From assembly GCF_024451105.1 (NCBI RefSeq), contig NZ_JANGEY010000001.1, positions 372,001 through 436,000 of the forward strand: a DNA stretch of 64,000 nucleotides, written 5' to 3'. Positions within the stretch are counted from its first letter, which is position 1, and every line of letters starts with the position of its first letter. Of the stretch, positions 27,127 to 37,524 are shown piece by piece. The DNA comes from Stutzerimonas stutzeri (GTDB lineage Bacteria > Pseudomonadota > Gammaproteobacteria > Pseudomonadales > Pseudomonadaceae). The translations under genes were made by a program, and so were the position numbers. The notes beneath the pieces are model-generated. The model did not search any database. It was not told the origin of the DNA and worked only from the letters and a program-made list of their open reading frames with translations.

Positions 27127-27759
27127 ATGAAGCCGCTGCGCGGACTCTACGCCATCACCGACAGCCAGTTGCTGGCTGACGGCCGCCTGCTCCCCTACGT
27201 CGAGGCCGCGCTGCGCGGCGGCGCCCGGCTGCTGCAGTACCGCGACAAGTCCACGGATGCCGCCCGGCGCCTGCGCGAGGCCGAGGCGCTGGCCGAACTG
27301 TGCCTGCGCCACGGCGCCCGGCTGATCGTCAACGACGACCTGGAGCTGGCCACCCGTCTGGGCGTCGGCCTGCACCTGGGCCAGGACGACGGCTCGCTGT
27401 CCGCCGCGCGGGCGCTGCTCGGCCGCGAAGCGATCGTCGGCGCCACCTGCCACGCCCGCCTCGAGCTGGCCGAGCAGGCGCGCCGCGACGGCGCCAGCTA
27501 CCTGGCCTTCGGTCGCTTCTTCACCTCGCAGACCAAGCCCGGCGCAGCGCTCGCCACCCCGGAACTGCTCGACGAGGCGCGCGCGCGCTTCCGCCTGCCG
27601 CTGGTGGCCATCGGCGGGGTGACCCTGGACAACGCCCCCGGCCTGATCGCCCGCGGCGCCAGCATGGTCGCCGTGATCCACGCCCTGTTCGCCGCCCCGA
27701 ATGCCGCCGAAGTCGAGCGCCGCGCGCGCGCCTTCGGCCAACTGTTCGCCGACACCTGA
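27127..27759 (+). CDS. thiE: Thiamine phosphate synthase ThiE
   Basis: 210-residue TIM-barrel enzyme starting [15 protein letters not shown]. Conserved motifs are LQYRDKS (pyrophosphate binding), [10 protein letters not shown] and [12 protein letters not shown]. It couples HMP-PP with hydroxyethylthiazole phosphate to give thiamine phosphate. It lies between thiD and hemL in the same direction with short gaps (38 and 23 bases), so a thiD-thiE-hemL operon is likely, as in other Pseudomonas. Confidence 0.94.
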   Translation: MKPLRGLYAITDSQLLADGRLLPYVEAALRGGARLLQYRDKSTDAARRLREAEALAELCLRHGARLIVNDDLELATRLGVGLHLGQDDGSLSAARALLGREAIVGATCHARLELAEQARRDGASYLAFGRFFTSQTKPGAALATPELLDEARARFRLPLVAIGGVTLDNAPGLIARGASMVAVIHALFAAPNAAEVERRARAFGQLFADT

Positions 27760-27782
27760 CCCATCTTTCGAGAGACCTTTCC

Positions 27783-29072
27783 ATGTCCCGCTCCGAGATC
27801 CTGTTCAGCAACGCCCAGAAGCACATCCCCGGCGGCGTCAACTCGCCGGTGCGCGCCTTCAAGAGCGTCGGCGGCACCCCGCTGTTCTTCAAGCACGCCG
27901 AGGGCGCCTACGTCATCGACGAGGACGACCAGCGCTACGTCGACTACGTCGGCTCCTGGGGACCGATGATCCTCGGTCACGGCCACCCCGAGGTGCTCGA
28001 CGCGGTGCGCAGGCAGCTCGAGCACGGCCTGTCCTACGGCGCGCCGACCGCGCTGGAAGTGGAGATGGCCGAGCTGGTCTGCCAGCTGGTGCCGTCCATG
28101 GAGCTGGTACGCATGGTCAGCTCCGGCACCGAGGCGACCATGAGCGCGATCCGCCTGGCGCGCGGCTACACCGGCCGCGACGCGATCATCAAGTTCGAGG
28201 GCTGCTACCACGGCCACTCCGACAGCCTGCTGGTCAAGGCCGGCTCCGGCGCGCTGACCCAGGGCGTGCCCAGCTCGGCCGGCGTGCCGGCGGACTTCGC
28301 CAGGCACACCCTGACCCTGCCCTACAACGACATCGCCGCGGTCGAGCGGACCCTCGCCGAGGTCGGCCAGAGCGTGGCGTGCATCATCGTCGAGCCGGTG
28401 GCCGGCAACATGAACTGCGTGCCGCCGGCGCCGGGCTTCCTCGAGGGCCTGCGCGCGCTGTGCGATGCGCACGGCGTGGTGCTGATCTTCGACGAGGTGA
28501 TGACCGGCTTCCGCGTCGCCCTCGGCGGCGCCCAGGCCCACTACGGGGTGACCCCGGACCTGTCGACCTTCGGCAAGATCGTCGGCGGCGGCATGCCGGT
28601 CGGCTGCTTCGGCGGCAAGCGGGCGATCATGGAGTGCATCGCCCCGCTCGGCCCGGTCTACCAGGCCGGCACCCTGTCCGGCAATCCGCTGGCCATGGCC
28701 GCCGGCCTGGCCACCCTCCGGCTGATCGGCCGCCCGGGCTTCCACCAGCAACTGAGCGACTACACCGGCCGCATGCTCGACGGCCTGCGCGAGCGCGCCG
28801 CCGCCGCCGGCATCCCCTTCGTCACCACCCAGGTGGGCGGCATGTTCGGCCTGTACTTCAGCGCGGCGGAGAACGTCGTCACCTTCGCCGACGTGATGGC
28901 CAGCGACGCCGAGCGCTTCAAGCGCTTCTTCCACCTGATGCTGGAGGGCGGCGTGTACCTGGCGCCCAGCGCCTACGAGGCCGGCTTCACCTCCATCGCC
29001 CACGGCGACGCCGAGCTGGCGCTGACCCTCGACGCCGCCGAGCGCGCCTTCGCCGCGCTGGCCAGAGGCTGA
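27783..29072 (+). CDS. hemL: Glutamate-1-semialdehyde 2,1-aminomutase HemL
   Basis: 429-residue class-III aminotransferase-fold enzyme that converts glutamate-1-semialdehyde to 5-aminolevulinate, a heme precursor. The start [22 protein letters not shown], the Asp-containing [10 protein letters not shown] and the PLP-lysine region [14 protein letters not shown] are all intact. It is the last gene of the thiD-thiE-hemL group. A GC-rich hairpin lies about 20-50 bases after its stop. Confidence 0.96.
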   Translation: MSRSEILFSNAQKHIPGGVNSPVRAFKSVGGTPLFFKHAEGAYVIDEDDQRYVDYVGSWGPMILGHGHPEVLDAVRRQLEHGLSYGAPTALEVEMAELVCQLVPSMELVRMVSSGTEATMSAIRLARGYTGRDAIIKFEGCYHGHSDSLLVKAGSGALTQGVPSSAGVPADFARHTLTLPYNDIAAVERTLAEVGQSVACIIVEPVAGNMNCVPPAPGFLEGLRALCDAHGVVLIFDEVMTGFRVALGGAQAHYGVTPDLSTFGKIVGGGMPVGCFGGKRAIMECIAPLGPVYQAGTLSGNPLAMAAGLATLRLIGRPGFHQQLSDYTGRMLDGLRERAAAAGIPFVTTQVGGMFGLYFSAAENVVTFADVMASDAERFKRFFHLMLEGGVYLAPSAYEAGFTSIAHGDAELALTLDAAERAFAALARG

Positions 29073-29248
29073 GCGCCGCCGCCGGGACGACGGCCGCCGT
29101 CTGCACCGGACGGCGGATACTGGCCAATGGCCGGCAGGAAAACCCGCCGGCCCCCTGTCACGACCCGGCGGGTTACTCCATAATGGGAAAGGTCGGCCCA
29201 GAGCCGGCCGAGCCTCCGCCCGCCGAACCAGGAGAAGTCCGGATCGCC

Positions 29249-29794
29249 ATGAACCGTGCTGGCCGCACCCTGCTGATGGGCTGCCTGTTGTCGATCAATC
29301 CGCTGCTCGGCCATGCCGAGAGCAACTCCCTGCTGATCCCGGCGACCACCCGCTGCGTGCTCGACAGCCTCCCCGCGGAACTCGACCAGGCGCTCGCCGA
29401 CTGCCGCGGCCTGGCCGAGGGCGGCGACGCCCAGGCGCAGTTCGAGCTCGGCGAATACTTCCATGCCGGCCAGCCGCCGCGCGACCTGCCCGAGGCACTG
29501 CGCTGGTACGAGCGGGCCTCGCTGCAGGGCCACGCCGAGGCGCAGCTGCGCCTCGGCACCCTGTTCTGGCATGGCGAGGGCGTGCCGGCCAACGCGGTGC
29601 AGGCCTACGTGGTGCTGAAGATGGCCGCGGTCAACGGCGCCGAGGAGGCGCTGGACAGCGCCGACATGGTGGCCGAGGAGATGAGCCGCGAGCAGCTCGA
29701 ACAGGCCAACCGGGTGCTCGGCGAGATCTTCCGCAACTACCTGCAGGAATTGCAGGCCAGCGAACTCGGCCCGCCGTTCGCACCGCTGCGCTGA
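29249..29794 (+). CDS. Sel1-repeat exported protein
   Basis: 181 residues with a signal peptide (to about GHA, residue 24). Two tandem Sel1-like (TPR-type) repeats follow: AQAQFELGEYFHAGQ...ALRWYERAS and AEAQLRLGTLFWHGEGV...AYVVLKMAA. Such repeats act as protein-binding scaffolds in the periplasm. The C-terminal helix (about 125-170) is Glu-rich. AGGAG precedes the ATG. Its partner is unknown. It is convergent with the DUF1820 gene. Confidence 0.82.
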   Translation: MNRAGRTLLMGCLLSINPLLGHAESNSLLIPATTRCVLDSLPAELDQALADCRGLAEGGDAQAQFELGEYFHAGQPPRDLPEALRWYERASLQGHAEAQLRLGTLFWHGEGVPANAVQAYVVLKMAAVNGAEEALDSADMVAEEMSREQLEQANRVLGEIFRNYLQELQASELGPPFAPLR

Positions 29795-29814
29795 AGTCCT
29801 GCGCCGGGCGCGGC

Positions 29815-29848
29815 GGAGGGGCGCGGAAAATCGCGGCGCGCCCCCTCC
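29815..29848. terminator. Candidate bidirectional terminator hairpin
   Basis: GGAGGGGCGCG (29815-29825) pairs with CGCGCCCCCTCC (29837-29848) with one unpaired C, between the convergent Sel1-repeat and DUF1820 genes. There is no T tract, so termination is only plausible. Confidence 0.45.
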
Positions 29849-29870
29849 GACTACAGGCGCCCTCGACCAC

Positions 29871-30197
29871 TCAGCGCTCCGGCATCGGCGGCATGGGGAA
29901 CGGCATCACGTTGCCGCCGCCCCTGGCCTCGCTGATCTTCGCCGTGCCCAGGCGCTCCACCTCGTCGATGCGGACGATCGCGTGCATCGGCACGAAGCTG
30001 CGCAGCACACCCTCGAACTGCGCCTTGAGCTTCTCCTCGCTGGGATCGACCACCACCTGGGTGCGCTCGCCGAAGACGAACTCCTCGACCTCCAGGAATC
30101 CCCACAGGTCGCTCTGGTAGATCGACTTGGCGTACATCTCGTACACCTGACCCTGATTGAGAAAGATGACCCTGAAGATGGGGGCGGGCTTGTTCAT
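29871..30197 (-). CDS. DUF1820 family protein
   Basis: 108 residues beginning [26 protein letters not shown] in DUF1820 style. A compact alpha/beta fold with conserved [15 protein letters not shown] and [14 protein letters not shown] is followed by a Met/Pro-rich tail. No signal peptide or membrane helix is visible. The function is unknown, but the family is conserved next to miaB in Pseudomonas. It is divergent from miaB (133-base gap). Confidence 0.85.
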   Translation of the reverse strand: MNKPAPIFRVIFLNQGQVYEMYAKSIYQSDLWGFLEVEEFVFGERTQVVVDPSEEKLKAQFEGVLRSFVPMHAIVRIDEVERLGTAKISEARGGGNVMPFPMPPMPER

Positions 30198-30291
30198 GAC
30201 TCGACAGTCCGACGCAGTGGCTGGAGGGGCGCGCATCCTAGCATATCCCCCCGCCCGACCATGGAGCCTAGGAAGGCCGGGCGACGACGCC

Positions 30292-30297
30292 TATAAT
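30292..30297 (+). promoter_or_regulatory. -10 element (TATAAT) of the miaB promoter
   Basis: A perfect TATAAT lies 33 bases before the miaB ATG. No convincing -35 hexamer is seen at 16-18 bases upstream, so activation or a weak promoter is possible. Confidence 0.5.
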
Positions 30298-30330
30298 GCG
30301 CGATTTCCCCGATTCGCCGACGATCCCCCC

Positions 30331-31659
30331 ATGGCCAAGAAGCTTTTCATCGAAACCCACGGCTGCCAGATGAACGAGTACGACAGCTCGCGCATGGCCG
30401 ACCTGCTGGGCGAACACCAGGCCCTCGAACTCACCGAGGATCCGGCCGAAGCCGACGTGATCCTCATCAACACCTGCTCGATCCGCGAAAAGGCCCAGGA
30501 GAAGGTGTTCTCCGAACTGGGCCGCTGGCGGCCGCTGAAGGACAAGAACCCCCAGCTGGTGATCGGCGTCGGCGGCTGCGTGGCCAGCCAGGAAGGCGCG
30601 GCGATCCGCGAGCGCGCGCCCTACGTCGACGTGGTGTTCGGCCCGCAGACCCTGCACCGCCTGCCGGAGATGATCGACGCCGCGCGCACCACCAGGAAGC
30701 CGCAGGTGGACATCTCCTTCCCGGAGATCGAGAAATTCGACCGCCTGCCCGAGCCGCGCGTCGACGGCCCCAGCGCCTTCGTCTCGGTGATGGAGGGCTG
30801 CAGCAAGTACTGCACCTTCTGCGTGGTGCCCTACACCCGCGGCGAGGAGGTCAGCCGGCCGCTGGCCGACGTGCTCGCCGAGATCCTCCACCTGGCCGAC
30901 AACGGCGTGCGCGAGGTGACCCTGCTCGGCCAGAACGTCAACGGCTACCGCGGCGATGCCGGCGACGGGCGCATCGCCGACTTCGCCGAGCTGCTGCACG
31001 CGGTGGCGGCGATCGACGGCATCGAGCGCATCCGCTACACCACCAGCCACCCGCTGGAGTTCTCCGACGCCATCATCCAGGCCCACGCCGAGATCCCCAA
31101 ACTGGTCAGGTTCGTCCACCTGCCGGTGCAGTCGGGCTCCGACCGCATCCTCGCGGCGATGAAGCGCAACCACACCGCGCTGGAGTACAAGTCGCGGATC
31201 CGCAAGCTCAAGGCCGCGGTGCCGGACATGTGCATCAGCTCGGACTTCATCGTCGGCTTCCCCGGCGAGACCGACAGGGATTTCGAGCAGACCATGAAGC
31301 TGATCGAGGAGGTCGGCTTCGACTTCTCCTTCTCCTTCGTCTACAGCGCGCGCCCCGGCACCCCGGCGGCGGACCTCGCCGACGATACCCCGGAGGAGGT
31401 CAAGAAGCAGCGCTTGCAGATCCTCCAGGCGCGCATCGCCCAGCAGGGCTTCGAGATCAGCCGGCGCATGGTCGGCAGCGTGCAGCGCATCCTGGTCAGC
31501 GACTACTCGAAGAAGGATCCGGGCATGCTGCAGGGCCGCACCGAGAACAACCGCATCGTCAACTTCCGCTGCGCCAATCCGCGGCTGATCGGCCAGTTCG
31601 TCGACGTGCGCATCGACGAGGCGCTGCCGCATTCGCTGCGCGGCACCCTGCTCGAGTGA
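30331..31659 (+). CDS. miaB: tRNA-2-methylthio-N6-dimethylallyladenosine synthase MiaB
   Basis: 442-residue methylthiotransferase. The N-terminal UPF0004 domain carries three cluster Cys (THGCQMN, NTCSIRE, GGCVAS). The radical SAM domain has [15 protein letters not shown] (Cx3Cx2C), and a C-terminal TRAM domain (about 375-440) binds RNA. It adds the ms2 group to i6A37 of tRNAs. It heads the miaB-phoH-ybeY-corC-lnt group, the standard arrangement in gamma-proteobacteria. Confidence 0.97.
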   Translation: MAKKLFIETHGCQMNEYDSSRMADLLGEHQALELTEDPAEADVILINTCSIREKAQEKVFSELGRWRPLKDKNPQLVIGVGGCVASQEGAAIRERAPYVDVVFGPQTLHRLPEMIDAARTTRKPQVDISFPEIEKFDRLPEPRVDGPSAFVSVMEGCSKYCTFCVVPYTRGEEVSRPLADVLAEILHLADNGVREVTLLGQNVNGYRGDAGDGRIADFAELLHAVAAIDGIERIRYTTSHPLEFSDAIIQAHAEIPKLVRFVHLPVQSGSDRILAAMKRNHTALEYKSRIRKLKAAVPDMCISSDFIVGFPGETDRDFEQTMKLIEEVGFDFSFSFVYSARPGTPAADLADDTPEEVKKQRLQILQARIAQQGFEISRRMVGSVQRILVSDYSKKDPGMLQGRTENNRIVNFRCANPRLIGQFVDVRIDEALPHSLRGTLLE

Positions 31660-31786
31660 AGACACGACGCCTTCGCCGGCGCCTCGCCCTGCCACCAATC
31701 GCCAGTATCGCGGCGCTTTCCCCCCGGAAGCGCTGCGGTTATTCTTCGTCCATCACCCCCAGCCGAACGGCGGCCGACAGAAGACC

Positions 31787-32791
31787 TTGAACGCACCCCT
31801 GGAACACCATCGCTTCATCCTCGAACCCCTCGAAGCCCGGCGCTTCGCCAACCTCTGCGGCCAATTCGACGAGCACCTGCGGCTGATCGAGCAGCGCCTG
31901 GGCATCGAGATCCGCAACCGCGGCAACCAGTTCGAACTGGTCGGCGACGCCCAGCGCAGCCACACCGCCGAACGCCTGCTGCGCCGCCTGTACCGCGAGA
32001 CCCACGCCACCGAGCTGACCCCGGAACTGGTCCACCTGTTCCTCCAGGAGTCCGGCCTCGAGGATCTGGCCGTGCCCGGCCAGGCGCCGGGCATCACCCT
32101 GAAGACCCGCAAGGCGCACATCACCCCGCGCGGCGCCAACCAGCAGCGCTACGTCAAGGCGATCCTCGACAACGACATCAACTTCGGCATCGGCCCGGCC
32201 GGCACCGGCAAGACCTATCTGGCCGTGGCCTGCGCGGTCGACGCCCTGGAGCGCGAGCAGGTGCGGCGCATCCTGCTGGTGCGCCCGGCGGTGGAGGCCG
32301 GCGAGAAGCTCGGCTTTTTGCCCGGCGACCTGGCGCAGAAGATCGACCCCTACCTGCGCCCGCTGTACGACGCCCTCTACGAGATGCTCGGCTTCGAGCA
32401 GGTGGCCAAGCTGATCGAGAAGCAGGTCATCGAGATCGCCCCGCTGGCCTACATGCGCGGGCGCACCCTGAACAACAGCTTCATCATCCTCGACGAGAGC
32501 CAGAACACCACCCTCGAGCAGATGAAGATGTTCCTCACCCGCATCGGCTTCGGCTCCACCGCGGTGATCACCGGCGACGTCACCCAGGTCGACCTGCCGC
32601 GCGGCACCCGCTCGGGCCTGGCCCACGTCATCGAGGTGCTGCGCGACGTGCCGGGGATCAGCTTCACCCACTTCAAGGCCAAGGACGTGGTGCGCCATCC
32701 GCTGGTGCAGCGCATCGTCGAAGCCTACGACCGCCACGAGCAGCGCCTGCAGGGCAAGGCCGAAATGCAGGAGAGCCGCGATGCCGGTTGA
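31787..32791 (+). CDS. ybeZ: PhoH-like ATPase (YbeZ)
   Basis: 334 residues with an N-terminal KH-like region (about 25-90) and the PhoH ATPase domain: Walker [12 protein letters not shown], and [12 protein letters not shown] as Walker B. It works with YbeY in rRNA and ribosome quality control. The start is TTG at 31787 ([10 protein letters not shown] aligns with relatives). No better in-frame ATG exists, and the weak Shine-Dalgarno suggests low translation. It overlaps ybeY by 11 bases. Confidence 0.93.
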   Translation: MNAPLEHHRFILEPLEARRFANLCGQFDEHLRLIEQRLGIEIRNRGNQFELVGDAQRSHTAERLLRRLYRETHATELTPELVHLFLQESGLEDLAVPGQAPGITLKTRKAHITPRGANQQRYVKAILDNDINFGIGPAGTGKTYLAVACAVDALEREQVRRILLVRPAVEAGEKLGFLPGDLAQKIDPYLRPLYDALYEMLGFEQVAKLIEKQVIEIAPLAYMRGRTLNNSFIILDESQNTTLEQMKMFLTRIGFGSTAVITGDVTQVDLPRGTRSGLAHVIEVLRDVPGISFTHFKAKDVVRHPLVQRIVEAYDRHEQRLQGKAEMQESRDAG

Positions 32792-33245
32792 ACTGGATCT
32801 GCAACTGGCCAGCGCGGCCGAGGACCTGCCCGGCGAGGCGCAACTGCGCCAGTGGTGCGAGCTGGCCCTGCGCCAGCGCACGGCGCCTTCGGAGCTGACC
32901 ATCCGCATCGTCGACGAGGTCGAGGGCCGCGAACTGAACCGCACCTGGCGCGGCAAGGACTACGCCACCAACGTGCTGTCCTTCCCCGCCGAGATCCCCG
33001 AAGGCATCCTCGACATCCCGCTGCTCGGCGATCTGGTGATCTGCGCGCCGGTGGTGGAGCGCGAGGCCGCCGAACAGGGCAAGGCCCGCGACGCCCACTG
33101 GGCGCACCTGACCCTGCATGGCTGCCTGCACCTGCTCGGCTACGATCACATCGACGACGCCGAGGCCGAGGAGATGGAGGCGCTGGAGCGCCAGCTGCTG
33201 GCCGAACTCGGCTACCCCGACCCCTACGCGAGCGACGAAGAGTAA
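32781..33245 (+). CDS. ybeY: Endoribonuclease YbeY
   Basis: 154-residue zinc-dependent enzyme with the metal motif [11 protein letters not shown] (H3-type HxxxHxxGxxH) and the conserved [12 protein letters not shown]. It is needed for 16S rRNA 3'-end maturation and ribosome quality control. It overlaps the end of ybeZ by 11 bases and precedes corC by 6, so the three genes are translationally coupled. Confidence 0.96.
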   Translation: MPVELDLQLASAAEDLPGEAQLRQWCELALRQRTAPSELTIRIVDEVEGRELNRTWRGKDYATNVLSFPAEIPEGILDIPLLGDLVICAPVVEREAAEQGKARDAHWAHLTLHGCLHLLGYDHIDDAEAEEMEALERQLLAELGYPDPYASDEE

Positions 33246-33251
33246 GGAAAC

Positions 33252-34091
33252 ATGAGCGACGACCGATCGAGCCAGGGGCAGAAGTCCTGGCTGGAAAGAA
33301 TCATCCAGACTTTTGCCCATGAGCCCAGGAACCGCCAGGAGCTGATCGAGGTCCTGCGCGACGCCCACGACAACAAGCTGCTCGACACCGAGGCGCTGTC
33401 GATCGTCGAGGGCGCCATCCAGGTCGTCGACCTGCAGGTGCGCGACATCATGATCCCGCGCTCGCAGATCATCAGCATCAAGGCCAGCCAGAGCCCGCAG
33501 GAGTTCCTCCCGGCGATCATCGAGGCGGCCCACTCGCGCTATCCGGTGATCGGCGAGAACCTCGACGAGGTGCTCGGCATCCTGCTCGCCAAGGACCTGC
33601 TGCCGCTGCTGCTGGAGGACCGCCGCGGCTCCTTCGACATGCAGAAGCTGCTGCGCCCGGCCACCTACGTGCCCGAATCCAAGCGCCTCAACGTGCTGCT
33701 GCGCGAGTTCCGCAGCACCCACAACCACATGGCCATCGTCATCGACGAGTACGGCGGCGTCGCCGGCCTGGTGACCATCGAGGACGTGCTCGAGCAGATC
33801 GTCGGCGAGATCGAGGACGAACACGACGTCGAGGAGGACAGCTTCATCAAGGCGCTGCCCAGCGGCGACTTCATCGTCAAGGCGCTGACTCCGGTGGACG
33901 AGTTCAACGAGTTCTTCGAGGCCGGCTTCTCCGAGGAGGAATTCGACACCATCGGCGGCGTGGTGATGAGCGCCTTCGGCCACCTGCCCAAGCGCAACGA
34001 GAGCATCGAGCTGGGCGACTTCCGTTTCCGCGTGCTCAACGCCGACAGCCGGCGCATCCACCTGCTGCGCCTGACCCCGCGGGCGCGCTGA
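33252..34091 (+). CDS. corC: HlyC/CorC family protein with CBS domains (YbeX)
   Basis: 279 residues: paired CBS domains (about 65-185, with RDIMIPRSQI and IDEYGGVAGLVTIEDVLEQIVG) and the C-terminal CorC_HlyC domain (about 200-278). There are no membrane helices. E. coli CorC is linked to Mg2+/Co2+ efflux, and YbeX to ribosome metabolism, which fits its place after ybeY. AAGGAAA precedes the ATG. The repeat hairpin at 34110 separates it from lnt. Confidence 0.92.
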   Translation: MSDDRSSQGQKSWLERIIQTFAHEPRNRQELIEVLRDAHDNKLLDTEALSIVEGAIQVVDLQVRDIMIPRSQIISIKASQSPQEFLPAIIEAAHSRYPVIGENLDEVLGILLAKDLLPLLLEDRRGSFDMQKLLRPATYVPESKRLNVLLREFRSTHNHMAIVIDEYGGVAGLVTIEDVLEQIVGEIEDEHDVEEDSFIKALPSGDFIVKALTPVDEFNEFFEAGFSEEEFDTIGGVVMSAFGHLPKRNESIELGDFRFRVLNADSRRIHLLRLTPRAR

Positions 34092-34109
34092 GGCAGCGCC
34101 CTCATCCTC

Positions 34110-34139
34110 CGCCCCTCCCCCGACTCCGGGAGAGGGGCG
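34110..34139. repeat. Palindromic repeat related to that at 2410
   Basis: CGCCCCTCCCCCG (34110-34122) pairs with CGGGAGAGGGGCG (34127-34139) with one mismatch. The right arm repeats the CGGGAGAGGGG of the hairpin at 2425-2435. It lies in the 124-base gap between corC and lnt and may attenuate read-through. Confidence 0.55.
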
Positions 34140-34215
34140 ACAAGCGGCTTGCACCCTACCCGCCCGCGCCCGGCTCCGCTAAGCTGCCGGCGCCTGTTTC
34201 TGCCAAGGAATCTTC

Positions 34216-35751
34216 ATGCGCTGGATCTCCCGCCCGGGCTGGCCGGGCCACCTGCTGGCCCTGGCCGCCGGCGCCCTCACCCCGCTGGCTCTTGCGCCCT
34301 TCGACCTGTGGCCGCTCGCCCTGCTGTCGCTGGCGCTGTTCTACCTCGGCCTGCGCGGCCTGACGCCCGGCGCCGCCGCTGGCCGCGGCTGGCTCTACGG
34401 CTTCGGCGCCTTCGCCGCCGGCACCAGCTGGGTCTACGTCAGCATCCACGACTACGGCGCCGCTGCGCCGCCGCTGGCCGGCCTGCTGACCCTGGCGTTC
34501 TGCGCCGGCCTCGCGCTGTTCTTCGCCCTGCAGGCCTGGGCCTGGGCGAAATGGCTGCGCCGCGAGCGCGCGCCGCTGGCCGACCCGCTGACCTTCGCCG
34601 CCCTGTGGCTGGCCCAGGAAGGCCTGCGCGGCTGGCTGTTCACCGGCTTCCCCTGGCTGTACGTCGGCTACAGCCAGCTCGACGGACCGCTGGCCGGCCT
34701 GGCGCCGCTCGGCGGCGTCTGGCTGCTGTCCTTCGCCCTGGCCCTCAGCGCCGCCCTGCTCGCCAACCTGCCGGCGCTGCTGATGCGCGGCCGTTGCCTG
34801 CTCGGCGCCGCCGCGCTGCTCGCCGCCCTGTGGGGCGGCGGCCTGTGGTTCAAGGACCACCCCTGGACCCGCCCGGCCGGCGCATCGCTGACGGTCGCCG
34901 CGGTGCAGGGCAACGTCGAGCAGAACCTCAAGTGGGCCCCCGAGCAGCTCGAGGCACAGCTCGCCCTGTACCGCGACCTGACCTTCGCCAGCCGCCCGGC
35001 CGACCTCTACGTCTGGCCGGAGACCGCGGTGCCGGTGCTCAGGGAGTACGCCGAGGGCTATCTGCAGGTGATGGGCCGCTTCGCCGGCGACAACGGCGCC
35101 GCGCTGATCACCGGCCTGCCGCTGCGCCAGCCGGACGACAGCGGCAGGCCGCGCTACTACAACGCCCTGCAGGTGGTCGGCGCGGGCAACGGCAGCTATC
35201 TCAAGCAGAAGCTGGTGCCGTTCGGCGAATACGTGCCGCTGCAGGAGCTGCTGCGCGGGCTGATCGCCTTCTTCGACCTGCCGATGTCCGACTTCGCCCG
35301 CGGCCCGGCCGAGCAGCCGCTGCTGCAGGCGCGCGGCTACCGCATCGCCCCGTACATCTGCTACGAGGTGGTCTATCCGGAGTTCGCCGCAAGCCTCGCC
35401 GCGCGCAGCGAGCTGCTGCTGACGGTGAGCAACGACGCCTGGTTCGGCACCTCGATCGGTCCGCTGCAGCACCTGCAGATGGCCCAGATGCGCGCCCTGG
35501 AGAGCGGCCGCTGGATGATCCGCGCCACCAACAACGGCGTCACCGCGCTGATCGACCCGTTCGGCCGGGTGCAGACGCAGGTGCCGCAGTTCCAGCGCAG
35601 CGTGCTGCACGGCGAGGTGGTGCCGATGCAGGGGCTGACGCCCTACCTGCAGTGGCGCGCCTGGCCGCTGGCCGGCGTCTGCGCCCTGCTGCTCGGCTGG
35701 ACGCTGCTCACCGCGCGGCGCCAGCGCCGGCTGTTCGGCGCACTGGGCTGA
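34216..35751 (+). CDS. lnt: Apolipoprotein N-acyltransferase Lnt
   Basis: 511-residue inner-membrane enzyme: about six N-terminal helices (residues 10-205), then a periplasmic nitrilase-type domain. The Glu-Lys-Cys triad is visible as VWPETAVP, LKQKLVPFGEYVP and YICYEVVYPE. It adds the third acyl chain to lipoproteins. A C-terminal helix (about 480-500) follows. It ends the miaB-lnt gene group and is followed by a strong hairpin. Confidence 0.95.
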   Translation: MRWISRPGWPGHLLALAAGALTPLALAPFDLWPLALLSLALFYLGLRGLTPGAAAGRGWLYGFGAFAAGTSWVYVSIHDYGAAAPPLAGLLTLAFCAGLALFFALQAWAWAKWLRRERAPLADPLTFAALWLAQEGLRGWLFTGFPWLYVGYSQLDGPLAGLAPLGGVWLLSFALALSAALLANLPALLMRGRCLLGAAALLAALWGGGLWFKDHPWTRPAGASLTVAAVQGNVEQNLKWAPEQLEAQLALYRDLTFASRPADLYVWPETAVPVLREYAEGYLQVMGRFAGDNGAALITGLPLRQPDDSGRPRYYNALQVVGAGNGSYLKQKLVPFGEYVPLQELLRGLIAFFDLPMSDFARGPAEQPLLQARGYRIAPYICYEVVYPEFAASLAARSELLLTVSNDAWFGTSIGPLQHLQMAQMRALESGRWMIRATNNGVTALIDPFGRVQTQVPQFQRSVLHGEVVPMQGLTPYLQWRAWPLAGVCALLLGWTLLTARRQRRLFGALG

Positions 35752-35764
35752 GGACAGACAGCGA

Positions 35765-35790
35765 AAAGGGCGACCCGCGGGTCGCCCTTT
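35765..35790 (+). terminator. Terminator after lnt
   Basis: AAAGGGCGACCC (35765-35776) pairs perfectly with GGGTCGCCCTTT (35779-35790). The upstream A run and downstream TTT are consistent with a bidirectional intrinsic terminator between lnt and the convergent lipA. Confidence 0.8.
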
Positions 35791-35807
35791 GCATTCCAGC
35801 GGTGACC

Positions 35808-35898
35808 GTAGGGTGGGTCAGGCCGCAGGCCGTAACCCACCAACCGGCCACCAGGCCGGCCATGGCGATGCCTGACGGCACCGGTGGCGGGTTACGCC
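35808..35898. repeat. Dispersed Pseudomonas-type palindromic repeat (copy B)
   Basis: It begins GTAGGGTGGGTCAGGCCGCA, differing at one base in the first 26 from copy A at 10709. It contains GGTGGGT/ACCCACC and ends GGTGGCGGGTTACGCC, which pairs with the start. It lies between the lnt terminator and the lipA stop. Both copies sit between convergent genes. Confidence 0.7.
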
Positions 35899-35902
35899 AG
35901 GC

Positions 35903-36874
35903 TCAGCCGATCTTGTGGCCGTGGGCCTGCTGGTCGGCGTGGTAGGAGGAGCGCACCAGCGGGCCGGAGGCGACGTTCTTGAAGCCCATCTTCTCGCCCT
36001 GCTCGGCGAACCAGGCGAAGGTGTCCGGATGGACGAAACGCTGCACCGGCAGGTGGTTGCGCGAGGGCTGCAGGTACTGGCCGAGGGTCAGCATGTCGAT
36101 GTCGTGCTCGCGCATGCGCTGCATTACCTCGATCACCTCCTCGTCGGTCTCGCCGAGGCCGAGCATCAGACCCGACTTGGTCGGCACGCCCGGCACGCGC
36201 TTCTTGAACTCCTCGAGCAGGTCCAGCGACCACTCGAAGTCCGAGCCCGGGCGCGACGACCGGTACAGGCGCGGCACGGTCTCGAGGTTGTGGTTGAACA
36301 CGTCCGGCGGCTCGCTGGCGGTGATGTCGAGGGCGATCTCCATGCGCCCGCGGTAGTCGGGCACCAGGGTCTCCAGCTGCACGCTGGGCGACAGCGCGCG
36401 GATCTCGCGCAGGCAGTCGGCGAAGTGCTGGGCGCCGCCGTCGCGCAGGTCGTCGCGGTCCACCGAGGTGATCACCACGTACTTCAGGCGCAGGTCGGCG
36501 ATCGCCAGCGCCAGGTTCTTCGGCTCGTCGGGGTCGAGCGGCTTGGGCCGGCCGTGGCCGACGTCGCAGAACGGGCAGCGGCGGGTGCAGATGTCGCCCA
36601 TGATCATGAAGGTCGCGGTGCCGCCGGAGAAGCACTCGCCGAGGTTCGGGCAGGAAGCCTCCTCGCAGACGCTGTGCAGCTTGTGCTGGCGCAGCAGCTG
36701 CTTGATGCGCTCGACCTCGGGGGTAACCGGGATGCGCACGCGGATCCAGTCCGGCTTGCGCGGCAATTCCTCGGTGGGAATGATCTTCACCGGGATCCGC
36801 GCGACCTTCTCGGCGCCACGCAGCTTGACCCCGGCCTCGACCTTGCCCGGCTTGTTGTCGTCGACAGTGCTCAT
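35903..36874 (-). CDS. lipA: Lipoyl synthase LipA
   Basis: 323-residue radical SAM enzyme with both clusters visible: auxiliary [12 protein letters not shown] and SAM-cluster CTRRCPFC (Cx3Cx2C). The C-terminal RSSYHADQ carries the conserved Ser ligand of the auxiliary cluster. It inserts two sulfurs into octanoyl groups on carrier proteins. Its start overlaps the lipB stop by four bases (ATGA), and LipB supplies its substrate. Confidence 0.97.
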   Translation of the reverse strand: MSTVDDNKPGKVEAGVKLRGAEKVARIPVKIIPTEELPRKPDWIRVRIPVTPEVERIKQLLRQHKLHSVCEEASCPNLGECFSGGTATFMIMGDICTRRCPFCDVGHGRPKPLDPDEPKNLALAIADLRLKYVVITSVDRDDLRDGGAQHFADCLREIRALSPSVQLETLVPDYRGRMEIALDITASEPPDVFNHNLETVPRLYRSSRPGSDFEWSLDLLEEFKKRVPGVPTKSGLMLGLGETDEEVIEVMQRMREHDIDMLTLGQYLQPSRNHLPVQRFVHPDTFAWFAEQGEKMGFKNVASGPLVRSSYHADQQAHGHKIG

Positions 36875-37524
36875 CTGTGCTCCAGCCCTCCCGCGAGGGT
36901 CTCGTGTTCAGCGTAGCCGAGCGCGACGACCAGCTGGCGCAGCAGCCGCTCGCGCACTTCGGCGAAATCGATGGGTCCGGCCAGGTCGCGCAGCTGGGTC
37001 ATCGCCAGCCCGGCGTAGCCGCAGGGGTTGATGCGTCGGAACGGCGCCAGGTCCATGTCGACGTTCAGCGCCAGCCCGTGGAAGGAGCAGCCGCGGCGGA
37101 TCCGCAAGCCCAGCGAGGCGATCTTCGCCGCGCCGACGTAGACGCCGGGCGCGTCGGGCCTGGCGTAGGCTTCGACGCCGTATTCGGCGAGCAGCGCGAC
37201 CAGCACCCGCTCCATGCAGCTGACCAGCTCGCGCACGCCGAGGCCCGAGCGACGCACGTCGAGCAGCAGGTAGGCGACCAGCTGGCCGGGGCCGTGATAG
37301 GTCACCTGGCCGCCGCGGTCGACCTGCACCACCGGGATGTCGCCGGGCATCAGCAGGTGCTCGGGCTTGCCGGCCTGGCCCTGGGTGAACACCGGCTCGT
37401 GCTCGAGCAGCCAGACCTCGTCGGGCGTGTCGGCGCCGCGTTCGTCGGTGAAGCGCTGCATGGCCTGCCAGGTCGGCAGGTAGGGCTGCAGGCCGAGCTG
37501 GCGCACCCGCAGGGCGCCCATCAC
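36871..37524 (-). CDS. lipB: Octanoyltransferase LipB
   Basis: 217 residues with the conserved [16 protein letters not shown], catalytic Lys in [11 protein letters not shown] and catalytic Cys in [12 protein letters not shown]. It moves octanoate from ACP to lipoyl domains. It overlaps ybeD upstream and lipA downstream by four bases each, so three coupled genes (ybeD-lipB-lipA) form one unit. Confidence 0.96.
   Translation of the reverse strand: MMGALRVRQLGLQPYLPTWQAMQRFTDERGADTPDEVWLLEHEPVFTQGQAGKPEHLLMPGDIPVVQVDRGGQVTYHGPGQLVAYLLLDVRRSGLGVRELVSCMERVLVALLAEYGVEAYARPDAPGVYVGAAKIASLGLRIRRGCSFHGLALNVDMDLAPFRRINPCGYAGLAMTQLRDLAGPIDFAEVRERLLRQLVVALGYAEHETLAGGLEHR

Noticed and set aside
24778-27759. 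993-codon plus-strand open frame whose end is thiE
   Set aside because: The real gene is its last 210 codons (ATG at 27127). The upstream part is antisense to the acyl-CoA dehydrogenase and out of frame with thiD.
29093-29122. Terminator after hemL
   Set aside because: CCGCCGTC pairs with GACGGCGG, but no T tract follows and the sequence is GC-rich by background, so evidence is too weak.
31787-31789. Frameshift or missing start in ybeZ
   Set aside because: The absence of ATG is explained by a TTG start: the N terminus aligns with the family, so no defect is needed.
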